Positions 1 through 6,049 of a stretch of DNA of 6,049 bases are shown here, piece after piece. The notes under the pieces were generated by a model that was not told the DNA's origin, did no database searches, and saw only the letters and a program-made list of their open reading frames with translations. Position numbers and translations under genes: made by a program. Every line of letters begins with the position of its first letter. The stretch's first letter is position 1. The stretch is from Clostridia bacterium (GTDB lineage: Bacteria > Bacillota > Clostridia > Christensenellales > Aristaeellaceae). The stretch lies in NCBI GenBank assembly GCA_030526935.1, contig JAUNBY010000202.1:1-6049 (forward strand). Direction: 5' to 3'.

Positions 1-4
1 CAGC

Positions 5-87
5 GGGCGACGCATGGGGAACGGCCAAACCAACACTCGGCCGCAAACCCGCGGAGTACAGGCTGGCGGGCGCGCGATGCGACGCCC
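5..87. repeat. Imperfect inverted repeat flanking a GC-rich segment
   Basis: GGGCGACGCATG (5-16) is matched by GATGCGACGCCC (76-87). The reverse complement of the first arm is CATGCGTCGCCC, so 10 of 12 positions agree. The arms are separated by about 59 bases. The second arm leads into CCCCTACGGG. This could be one copy of a dispersed palindromic repeat, but in GC-rich DNA a 10/12 match is weak evidence on its own. Confidence 0.3.
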
Positions 88-102
88 CTACGGGTTCGTT
101 TT

Positions 103-132
103 CGCGCGACCCGCGAATACGCGCGACCCGCG
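103..132. repeat. 13-base perfect direct repeat, 17-base period
   Basis: CGCGCGACCCGCG occurs at 103-115 and again, identically, at 120-132, separated by AATA. The 17-base period is not one helical turn. The pair lies about 50-80 bases upstream of the predicted promoter, so a role as a regulator site is possible, but nothing else supports it. It may equally be part of the GC-rich repeat that fills the start of the window. Confidence 0.5.
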
Positions 133-180
133 CTCCTACAACGCCTACAAGCGTAAGCCTGAGGAAATTGAGATATGCTA

Positions 181-209
181 TAGACGAAAACGGCAAAAAA
201 TGCTATAAT
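181..209 (+). promoter_or_regulatory. Sigma-A-type promoter with extended -10
   Basis: The -10 box TATAAT (204-209) is a perfect consensus and is preceded by TG one base upstream (201-202), giving an extended -10. TAGACG (181-186) matches the -35 consensus TTGACA at four of six positions, with a 17-base spacer. Transcription would begin near 216, leaving a leader of about 115 nt before the first gene. The eight bases ATGCTATA occur twice, at 175-182 and 200-207; the first copy gives a weaker TGCTATAGA element without a good -35. No other promoter-like site of this quality is visible, and the overlapping genes downstream suggest this promoter drives all four. Confidence 0.72.
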
Positions 210-253
210 AAACGAGAAAGAGCGGCGGACAGCGCCCCTGCGCAAAAACGGCG

Positions 254-304
254 GGCGGCGGTCGAAACGAACGCCGCCGAAGGGCGCGTTTCAGCGTTCG
301 GCGG
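254..304 (+). promoter_or_regulatory. Leader with two mutually exclusive hairpins
   Basis: Hairpin 1 pairs 254-260 (GGCGGCG) with 272-278 (CGCCGCC). It is extended past a G/A mismatch by TCG/CGA (262-264 with 268-270), closing a three-base loop. Hairpin 2 pairs 274-281 (CCGCCGAA) perfectly with 297-304 (TTCGGCGG), with an inner CGC/GCG pairing (285-287 with 294-296). Both need bases 274-278, so they cannot form together. The same CCGCC can also pair with GGCGG at 321-325, overlapping the ribosome binding site of the first gene. There is no U-tract, so neither hairpin looks like a classical intrinsic terminator. The base pairing is seen directly; any regulatory role is inference. Confidence 0.4.
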
Positions 305-316
305 ATCAGGGCGGAC

Positions 317-322
317 GGGAGG
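317..322 (+). promoter_or_regulatory. Ribosome binding site fixing the first gene's start
   Basis: GGGAGG lies seven bases before the ATG at 330. The frame stays open back to a TTG at 168, but that start would lie upstream of the predicted -10 box and the extra 54 residues are hydrophilic and low in complexity. The ATG at 330 is therefore the better start. Confidence 0.8.
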
Positions 323-329
323 CGGGATA

Positions 330-1634
330 ATGGACTACGCGCAGCGGGACTGGCGGCAGGTATTTGGGGAAAAGTTCGCGCAGTGGCTTTTAAACGCCTG
401 CTATATAGTCCTGATGACGCTCAACTTTCTGGGCGAGCTTCGCGGCTTTCCGCGAATGCTCAAGGGCGCGGGGATGGTCGTCGTGGCGATCGCCCTGGTT
501 CACTTTATCATCACCTTCGACAGGGAAAGGGCGAGGTATCAGGGCGAATACTTCGCGATAATCACAATCCCCGTGATTCTGGTGCTCACCGCGTCGCTGC
601 TCATATGGATAATCAACCTCTCTCCGCTTTCGGAGATCACAAACGGCGTGAGCAAACTGCTCGTTCAGAGTATAAACATATTCGTCGTCATCGCCACCCT
701 CTACCTCTACCGGCGCGACGGGCTGAGGTATACGCTGTACGGCATGTCCATCGCCTACTTCATAATCATCATAAAGGCCTTTGGCGTCTACGGGCCGTCC
801 GCGTTTTTGTCGTCGTTCATCTATTTCGTGACCAGCCTGGGCGACGCGAGCGGCGCCATGCGCTATCTCGAAGTTCACGACCTGACGTTCGCCTTCGGCT
901 TTTTCGTGATATACTATATGCTCGCGCCCAAAGACGAGCCTAAAAGACGGCTGGGACTGACGCTGGCGCTGGCGGGCTTTCTGCTGGGCTATAAGCGCAT
1001 CGCCATGATGTCGGTCGCGCTGGCGATTGTCTATAACTTCTATATCAACCGCGTAAAACCCGAAAAACAGCGCAAGTCCATCATGCGCTTCGGCGTTTTC
1101 ATGCTGATATTCAGCTTCGCCTACCTCTACATCATTCGATATGGCATCTTTGACTGGTTTACGGAAACCTTCAATATCGATACCATGAGCCGCACCGGGC
1201 TTTACCACTTCATAAGCGACTACTATGAAATCACGCCCAACTTCGTAGGCTACGGCATAGATTACGTCTATTACCTGCTCACAGACCTCAAGGACGCGGG
1301 CATAGACGGCATAAGCGGCATAACCGCCATACACAACGACCTGCTCAGGCAGTTTATCGAAATAGGCTTCTGGGGATATCTCGCCTGGACCCTTTACGAA
1401 CTGGTCATTCACCCAAAGTGGCTCATGGACAGGCATGGGTTTAACTCCGCCAAGGTATACGTGCTTATGACCATATATATATACTTTACCTACCTCACCG
1501 ACAACACCATGTACTACTATCACAGCGCGTTTATCTACCGGCTCATTCCTCTCGCGTGCGCTCAGACGTACCAGGATCAAGCCGACGCCGCAGCCAGAAA
1601 CGTCTTGAAAGGAGCAGGCGATGTGGCCCTATAA
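330..1634 (+). CDS. Wzy/O-antigen-ligase-like polysaccharide polymerase
   Basis: A 434-residue, very hydrophobic protein with about 10-12 predicted membrane segments (for example residues 17-35, 46-63, 73-95, 113-128, 133-150, 208-238, 251-269, 341-360 and 375-390). A large polar loop at about 271-340 holds SRTGLYHF (287-294), FVGYGIDYV (305-313) and IHNDLLRQFIEIGFWGY (334-350). This H-N followed by E-x-G-x-x-G just before a membrane helix is the typical end of the periplasmic loop in Wzy polymerases and WaaL-type ligases. H335 and R288 are candidate functional residues. Family proteins act on the outer membrane face on undecaprenyl-linked glycans, joining repeat units or transferring chains. 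Polymerase versus ligase cannot be settled by eye, but two adjacent Wzz-like genes favour a Wzy polymerase. It is the first gene after the promoter and its last 14 bases overlap the next gene. Confidence 0.8.
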   Translation: MDYAQRDWRQVFGEKFAQWLLNACYIVLMTLNFLGELRGFPRMLKGAGMVVVAIALVHFIITFDRERARYQGEYFAIITIPVILVLTASLLIWIINLSPLSEITNGVSKLLVQSINIFVVIATLYLYRRDGLRYTLYGMSIAYFIIIIKAFGVYGPSAFLSSFIYFVTSLGDASGAMRYLEVHDLTFAFGFFVIYYMLAPKDEPKRRLGLTLALAGFLLGYKRIAMMSVALAIVYNFYINRVKPEKQRKSIMRFGVFMLIFSFAYLYIIRYGIFDWFTETFNIDTMSRTGLYHFISDYYEITPNFVGYGIDYVYYLLTDLKDAGIDGISGITAIHNDLLRQFIEIGFWGYLAWTLYELVIHPKWLMDRHGFNSAKVYVLMTIYIYFTYLTDNTMYYYHSAFIYRLIPLACAQTYQDQADAAARNVLKGAGDVAL

Positions 1635-3087
1635 AAAAAGAAAAGCGCAGAAAGAACGCGATAAAAAACAGGCGAAGGCGTATGAGACGACGCCCCGCGA
1701 AGACCGCGATACTTCCCCCGGGGACAGTACCGCTTCAAACGGCGACGCCTCCAAAGAAGGCTCGCCAGCCGCTTCCTCCGTGCGCAAAATTCGCAACGCA
1801 CGGCGTAGCGGCGGCCCGGAAACCATAAAGGACAGGATAAAGCGGCTCGTCAGAAAGCGGCTCATTCCCTATACGATTCTCGCGGCGATAGCGTTCGCGG
1901 GATTGTGTACGCGCTCCTATATTCAAAACCGCAACGTCGCCATGGTCAACATCGCCCTCAACTACGAGGACGCCGGCAAGGGACTCGCGCCTAACGGCAC
2001 GCGGTTCAACATGTACGACATGATAAGCGACGATATTTTGCAAAGCGCCATAGATATGGCGGCTCTTCAGAACGTCGAACCCGCCGACCTGTCGAAGTGC
2101 ATAAGCCTCTCTAGCCGGGGTTCGGGCGACGAGAGCTATATCTCGAGCGAATACATAATGCGCCTTAATATCGACCCCGACGGCGATACGTTGATACAGG
2201 CCAGCGCGCAGTCGCTTCTTCCGATGATCTGCAAGGCCTTCAGCCAGGATTTCTACAGGCTGCACGTCTCGCGGGCGGACGCGCTGCTCTTTTCCTTCGA
2301 GGACACCGAATACTACGAGTATCAGGAATTGGCCGATTATTTCAATATGAAGCTCGAAATCCTCAACAGCTACGTCTCGGGCCGCATATCCGACAACAAC
2401 ACCTTCCGCTCCGATACCACCGGAAACACCTTCAGGGAGATTCAGGAGAAGATAAATAACGTAATCTCCGTCGATATTCGAAATCTCAACGCCTATATAA
2501 GGCAAACCGGCGTCGCGGCGGACAAGCCGCGGTATCTGGCGAAACTCGCCTACCTCAATTATATGGAAAACGACAACTATCGCAAGAGGTTCGCCGAGTA
2601 CAGCGTTCGCGTAGAAAACATAGAGCTTTACAACATACTCCAGACCTCCATAGTGATGGTTCCCACCTACGATACGTCGGGTGAGTTCTATATGTCGATG
2701 ACCAAAATCGGCATCGACGCCATAGCCGCCGACGCCCAGAACTGGAACGAACAGGCCGCCGCGAGCCTTGACAAGATCTCCCGCACCGACGAGATCATAC
2801 AAAGCGTCACGGCTTCGACGGCCAGCGAGGCTCAAATACTTCGAACCGAGGAAATGATAGCGCAGGTCGAGGCGCGGATAAACGAGCTTACCCGGCTTAT
2901 ACTCCTGACCGATCAGGATTACATCGCCTACAGCATGGACGACTATATAACCTTCACCTACGGGGATATTGGCTATACGCAGAAGATAGACCTGGTTTCG
3001 AATATGATGCTTTGCGCCGCGTTTTACGCATTTTTGTGGCTCATGGGCTGGCGCGCCCATAAGCGCAAGGAGACGATGACCTTATGA
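1621..3087 (+). CDS. Wzz-like chain-length determinant with long N-terminal extension
   Basis: A 488-residue protein with the two-helix layout of polysaccharide co-polymerases: TM1 at about 81-98, a large extracytoplasmic domain, TM2 at about 456-476 and a short basic tail. Just after TM1 comes VNIALNYEDAGKGLAPNGTRFNMY (about 109-132), a Wzz-style segment familiar from Bacillota capsule proteins. Helical, probably coiled-coil stretches lie at about 270-345 and 375-430. The first 80 residues are cytoplasmic and unusual: Lys/Arg-rich, then Ser/Thr/Pro/Asp-rich (22-53), then basic again. Such proteins normally set polymer length with Wzy and often partner a tyrosine kinase (CpsC/CpsD), but no kinase is seen here. 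AAAGGAG at 1608-1614 lies six bases before the ATG. The start overlaps the polymerase by 14 bases, and the stop overlaps the next start as ATGA. Confidence 0.82.
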   Translation: MWPYKKRKAQKERDKKQAKAYETTPREDRDTSPGDSTASNGDASKEGSPAASSVRKIRNARRSGGPETIKDRIKRLVRKRLIPYTILAAIAFAGLCTRSYIQNRNVAMVNIALNYEDAGKGLAPNGTRFNMYDMISDDILQSAIDMAALQNVEPADLSKCISLSSRGSGDESYISSEYIMRLNIDPDGDTLIQASAQSLLPMICKAFSQDFYRLHVSRADALLFSFEDTEYYEYQELADYFNMKLEILNSYVSGRISDNNTFRSDTTGNTFREIQEKINNVISVDIRNLNAYIRQTGVAADKPRYLAKLAYLNYMENDNYRKRFAEYSVRVENIELYNILQTSIVMVPTYDTSGEFYMSMTKIGIDAIAADAQNWNEQAAASLDKISRTDEIIQSVTASTASEAQILRTEEMIAQVEARINELTRLILLTDQDYIAYSMDDYITFTYGDIGYTQKIDLVSNMMLCAAFYAFLWLMGWRAHKRKETMTL

Positions 3088-4913
3088 AACAGTTTCAAGT
3101 ATTGAGATACCTTAAAAGGTGGCGCTATCTTATACTGATAGTGACGCTTCTGGGCTGCGTGGCGTTTTACCGCTTCGCGTCGGGCAGGCAGACCTATACC
3201 GCGAGCGTCGCCATCAGATATACGAATTCCGGCGCTTCGCAGGGACTCAGGCCCGACGGACAGCCGATAGACGTGACGGAGATCTTCTCCTCGAGGATCA
3301 TAGCCAACGTGCTCGACGAACTTGGGATGACCGTCAACATCGAGCGCGTGAGGAGCAATTGCTCCGCTACCGAGATAATCCCCGCCGACGAGCTCATACG
3401 AAAAACCGCCATACTCGAGGACGGCGACGAGTACGAATATTATACCACCGACTATATGCTTAACTATACCGTCGATTCCACTTCGAGCGCGGAAAACGCC
3501 CGAAGGATACTTTCCAGCATACTCGACTTTTACTTCAGGGATTACGCGGAAAGCTACATAAGCGAAACCGTCCTTCCCGACAACGCCGCAAACATAGCCT
3601 CCTCATCCTATGACTATATCGAGCAGGTGGAGCTTCTCGAACAGACGCTGTCGGACATTATATACATACTCGACGGCAAGCGCGATTTGTATCCCTCGTT
3701 TCGCTCCGCCCAGACCGGCTACAGCTTCAACGACCTGTATCTTATTTACGAATACATCTACGACAACACGATACCCTACCTGTATTCTCAGGTCATAGAC
3801 AACGCCGTCAGCAGGGACGACGACCTGCTTCTCAAGCGCTATCAGCAGGACATAGTAAACTATCAGCACGCCATAGAAAACGGCGAGGAGCAGCTTCAAA
3901 AGCTCGATAAAATCATCGAGGAATACGGACAGAAGCTCGACGACAAGCTCGAACAGAGCCTTAATTACGCGCAGACCTACGCGGCCGGGAACGTCTTGCA
4001 AAACGTATACGGCTGGCACGACGAGAATACCCCCGCCGACTATACCATAACCTACGACGACCTTCTTCAAAGGCGCATAGACTATCAGCTTCAGGTGAGC
4101 TACGCCGAGATAAACATGGAGCATATGCGGGATATGCAAAACGTGTTCTCCGAATCGCGCGAAACTTACAGCGCCGCCGTCGAAGAGGCCATAGCCGGCG
4201 TCACGACGCAGATGACGTCGCTTCACGATATTTTGAGCGTCACCAGCTCCGAATTCAACGATTATCTCGCGGCGCAAAACCTCAGGGTCCTTTCAAACGT
4301 AAACGTCAGGGAGGGCCTCAACGTCACGCTCTACCTCGTGCTCGCCTCGGCGGTGTTCCTCATCTGCGGCTGCGTAGGCTCCATAATCCTCGGGCGCGGA
4401 GAGGATATATTCGAATACGTACTCTACAACGACCTCAAGACCGGCCTTCCCAACCGCGCCCGCTGCGATCAGGAGATCGCCAGGTATGAAAACGCCATAC
4501 TTCCCGACGATTTCTGCTGCGCCATAATCAGCCTCGACAACCTTGGGATAACCAACGACAAGGAGGGCTACGCCGTCGGAAATCAGATGCTTCGCCAGAT
4601 GGGTCTGTTCCTCAAGAGCGTAACTCAGGGGTTGGGCTTCACGGGATATAACAACACCGGAAAATACCTGTGCATTATGCCCGACTGCACGGCCGAACGC
4701 GCGGACGAGCTTACAAGGCGCCTCGCGGAACTCGTCGACAGGTACAACAAGGAACATGAAGCGGGCGAAATGATGCAGGTGAGCATCTCGTCTCAATGCA
4801 CGACCAAGAGCGGTATCTACGACATAAAACAGCTCGTTCGAAACGCCTACGCGAGCCTTACCGGTATCGGCGGCGCGGTCGAGGACGAGAATAAAGGCGG
4901 GGAGCGGAAGTGA
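3084..4913 (+). CDS. Wzz-like protein fused to a degenerate GGDEF domain
   Basis: A 609-residue protein. TM1 is at about 13-29, followed by VAIRYTNSGASQGLRPDG (42-59), which resembles the post-TM1 segment of the preceding protein. An extracytoplasmic, largely helical domain follows, with likely coiled coil at about 250-295 and 325-370, then TM2 at about 412-436. Residues 444-592 form a cytoplasmic GGDEF-like domain, recognised by YNDLKTGLPNR (448-458), LDNLGITND (484-492) and the AVGNQMLRQMG spacing. It is degenerate: the signature GG[DE]EF reads NTGKY (524-528), the first metal-binding Asp is S483, and the RxxD inhibitory site is absent (Q515, G518). The guanine-contacting Asn survives as N491. 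Cyclase activity is therefore unlikely; a sensory or docking role is inference. AAGGAG (3067-3072) lies 11 bases before the ATG, which overlaps the previous stop by four bases. Confidence 0.82.
   Translation: MKQFQVLRYLKRWRYLILIVTLLGCVAFYRFASGRQTYTASVAIRYTNSGASQGLRPDGQPIDVTEIFSSRIIANVLDELGMTVNIERVRSNCSATEIIPADELIRKTAILEDGDEYEYYTTDYMLNYTVDSTSSAENARRILSSILDFYFRDYAESYISETVLPDNAANIASSSYDYIEQVELLEQTLSDIIYILDGKRDLYPSFRSAQTGYSFNDLYLIYEYIYDNTIPYLYSQVIDNAVSRDDDLLLKRYQQDIVNYQHAIENGEEQLQKLDKIIEEYGQKLDDKLEQSLNYAQTYAAGNVLQNVYGWHDENTPADYTITYDDLLQRRIDYQLQVSYAEINMEHMRDMQNVFSESRETYSAAVEEAIAGVTTQMTSLHDILSVTSSEFNDYLAAQNLRVLSNVNVREGLNVTLYLVLASAVFLICGCVGSIILGRGEDIFEYVLYNDLKTGLPNRARCDQEIARYENAILPDDFCCAIISLDNLGITNDKEGYAVGNQMLRQMGLFLKSVTQGLGFTGYNNTGKYLCIMPDCTAERADELTRRLAELVDRYNKEHEAGEMMQVSISSQCTTKSGIYDIKQLVRNAYASLTGIGGAVEDENKGGERK
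4899..4904 (+). promoter_or_regulatory. Ribosome binding site supporting a GTG start
   Basis: GGGGAG lies five bases before the GTG at 4910. That GTG overlaps the previous stop codon as GTGA (4910-4913), the usual pattern of translational coupling. An in-frame ATG at 4964 (codon 19) would drop the basic N-terminal segment and lose the overlap, so GTG is preferred. Confidence 0.7.
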
Positions 4914-6049
4914 AAATAAAACTGTTTAAAAAGCGCGAAAAGTCCGAAACGCCCGCGCCGGGGATGAAAAAGCACCTCGCCGCGCTGTTCGCCCGGCTTT
5001 CGTCCAACAGGAAAACGATTTTTAGGGCGGCGGCGATTCTGGCGACTATGCTGGCCGTCGCGTTTCTGGCAGTTCAGGCGTGGGAGGCGCTGACCGACCA
5101 GTCCACAATCAGCGAAACATTCTACCAGATTGATTCGGATAAGCTGATAAACGACACGCGCGCGGTGTTCCTGTCCGATTTGCACCTGAGCGAATTCGGA
5201 GAGGACAATATACGCCTCGTCGAGCGCGTTCGCCTTCTGAAGCCCGATATAATACTAATCGGCGGGGATATGAATATATATGGCAACGACGATTACAGCG
5301 TGGTTTTGACGCTTTGCAGGCAACTGGTAGAGATAGCCGACACCTATTACGCCCTTGGAAACCACGAACTGACGCAGATAGTCGCCGTCGGCCGCCAGAT
5401 TTACGACGACATAGAGGCGACGGGCGTCGTTATGCTCAACGACCAGTATAAAAACATCACCGTCAACGGGAACGCCATCTGCCTTGGCGGGCTGTCGGAG
5501 AGCGGGGCGAACATCGACAGGTACAGCAACGACATCATAGGCCGCGTAGCTTCGCAGGACGGGTATAAGATACTCATGTCCCACTATCCCTCGAATTTCG
5601 ACCTCGTCGCCCAGTCGGACATAGACCTCGTGCTCAGCGGGCATCTGCACGGCGGACAGGTAAACCTCCCCTATCTCGACGGCCTGTATTCCTACGAGGA
5701 CGGGTTTTTCCCGCCCTATACCGAGGGCATGTTCGAAAAAGACGATACAAAGATGATCGTCAGCCGGGGACTCGGCAATTCCCACAGCCTCCCGCGCGTG
5801 AACAATCCCCCGGAACTCGTCATAGTAGACCTCAACTGCAATATCAACGCCCGCAATACCCTGCAGCTTCTTTCGGCGCTCTACGCCTCCGAACAGGACG
5901 AGGCGCGGCAAACGTCTCGCGAAACGGAAACCGGCGGCTACCTCAGCCGCCTGCTCGCGGAAAAAGAGCTTCAGCGCGAAATGCTGTCGCAGTCGATGAA
6001 CCCCGGTCAGACCGGCGAAGTAGACGGCGTATCCGTTCAGGATGGCGTA
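4910..6049 (+). CDS. Membrane-anchored calcineurin-like metallophosphoesterase (3' truncated by window)
   Basis: An open frame of 380 codons from a GTG start to the window edge without a stop, so the gene is incomplete here. A basic N-terminus (about 1-39) precedes one membrane helix at about 40-57, which by the positive-inside rule places the catalytic domain outside the cytoplasm. All metallophosphoesterase motifs are present in order: SDLHLS (D90, H92), GGDM (D120), GNHE (N151, H152), SHYP (H225) and GHLHGGQ (H245, H247). The GH-x-HGGQ form and the later SRGLGNS...PRVNNPPELVIVDL resemble the YkuE/YaeI branch, whose members are membrane- or wall-associated phosphoesterases. The metal site looks intact, so it should be active; the substrate is unknown. 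A polar, Gln/Glu-rich tail of at least 70 residues follows the usual domain end at about 307. The four-base overlap ties it to the polysaccharide genes. Confidence 0.88.
   Translation, partial: MKIKLFKKREKSETPAPGMKKHLAALFARLSSNRKTIFRAAAILATMLAVAFLAVQAWEALTDQSTISETFYQIDSDKLINDTRAVFLSDLHLSEFGEDNIRLVERVRLLKPDIILIGGDMNIYGNDDYSVVLTLCRQLVEIADTYYALGNHELTQIVAVGRQIYDDIEATGVVMLNDQYKNITVNGNAICLGGLSESGANIDRYSNDIIGRVASQDGYKILMSHYPSNFDLVAQSDIDLVLSGHLHGGQVNLPYLDGLYSYEDGFFPPYTEGMFEKDDTKMIVSRGLGNSHSLPRVNNPPELVIVDLNCNINARNTLQLLSALYASEQDEARQTSRETETGGYLSRLLAEKELQREMLSQSMNPGQTGEVDGVSVQDGV

Larger units (their letters stand above)
1..203. other. Upstream intergenic region, no convincing gene
   Basis: I see no supported gene here. 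A 64-codon open frame (14-208) crosses the stretch, but it lacks a ribosome binding site and its Arg/Pro-rich product looks like translated GC-rich repeat. It also ends inside the -10 box of the promoter for the downstream operon. The region holds an imperfect inverted repeat and a 13-base direct repeat, listed separately, and then becomes AT-richer towards the promoter. It may be an interspersed intergenic repeat of the kind common in gut Clostridia; that is inference from its look, not from a search. Confidence 0.55.

Noticed and set aside
14..208. 64-residue open frame at the left edge
   Set aside because: No ribosome binding site, a composition like translated GC-rich repeat, and it ends inside the promoter of the downstream operon.
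254..304. Intrinsic terminator in the leader
   Set aside because: Neither hairpin is followed by a run of T; only three T occur at 289-291, inside the loop of the second hairpin.
168..329. N-terminal extension of the polymerase from a TTG start at 168
   Set aside because: It would start upstream of the predicted -10 box (204-209), has no ribosome binding site, and adds a hydrophilic low-complexity segment; the ATG at 330 has GGGAGG at the right distance.
383..943. 186-residue forward open frame overlapping the polymerase
   Set aside because: An Arg/His-rich product in an alternative frame inside a well-supported membrane-protein gene; no ribosome binding site and no domain.
390..1580. Long antisense open frames (390-1580, 1735-3060, 3603-4277, 4293-4796, 5255-5911, minus strand)
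   Set aside because: All share codon boundaries with the forward genes. They stay open because the forward genes rarely use TTA, CTA and TCA, which would read as stops on the other strand; the frame beginning at 5911, for example, ends at a forward CTA at 5252-5254. They show no plausible domains, and the forward products are clear family members.
4413..4859. Active diguanylate cyclase
   Set aside because: The catalytic signature is NTGKY rather than GG[DE]EF and the first metal-binding Asp is Ser, so activity is not expected.
1..6049. tRNA, rRNA, CRISPR array or insertion sequence
   Set aside because: No tRNA-like fold, regular repeat-spacer pattern, transposase frame or terminal inverted repeats with target duplication could be seen on either strand.

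Overview
The window looks like part of a Gram-positive-type (Bacillota, probably Clostridia) cell-surface polysaccharide locus. That placement is an inference. It rests on strong GGAGG-type ribosome binding sites, a consensus sigma-A promoter, Wzz-like proteins with the 'GLxPNGTRFN' style of sequence, and the absence of any outer-membrane export gene. Codon use is fairly GC-rich but with many ATA (Ile) codons. TTA, CTA and TCA codons are rare, so the antisense frames stay open over long stretches.

Layout. Bases 1-203 hold no convincing gene, only short GC-rich repeats. A well-formed promoter (about 181-209, with an extended -10) precedes a GC-rich leader of roughly 115 nt that can fold into two mutually exclusive hairpins. 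Four co-directional genes follow, packed by 14-, 4- and 4-base overlaps. They are: a multi-pass Wzy/O-antigen-ligase-like membrane protein (330-1634); a Wzz-like chain-length/co-polymerase protein with a long charged N-terminal extension (1621-3087); a second, divergent Wzz-like protein carrying a cytoplasmic, degenerate GGDEF domain (3084-4913); and a membrane-anchored calcineurin-like metallophosphoesterase that starts with GTG and runs off the right edge (4910-6049).

How they may work together (inference). The polymerase would join lipid-linked repeat units on the outer face of the membrane. The two Wzz-like proteins would set chain length, perhaps as a hetero-oligomer. The GGDEF-derived domain sits where Wzc-type proteins carry their tyrosine kinase domain, so it may be a non-catalytic sensor or docking module. 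The coupled phosphoesterase would act outside the membrane on an unknown phosphoester. No tyrosine kinase, flippase or glycosyltransferase is visible here; such genes may lie outside the window.

The most unusual element is the Wzz-degenerate GGDEF fusion, together with its translational coupling to a second Wzz paralogue and a phosphoesterase.
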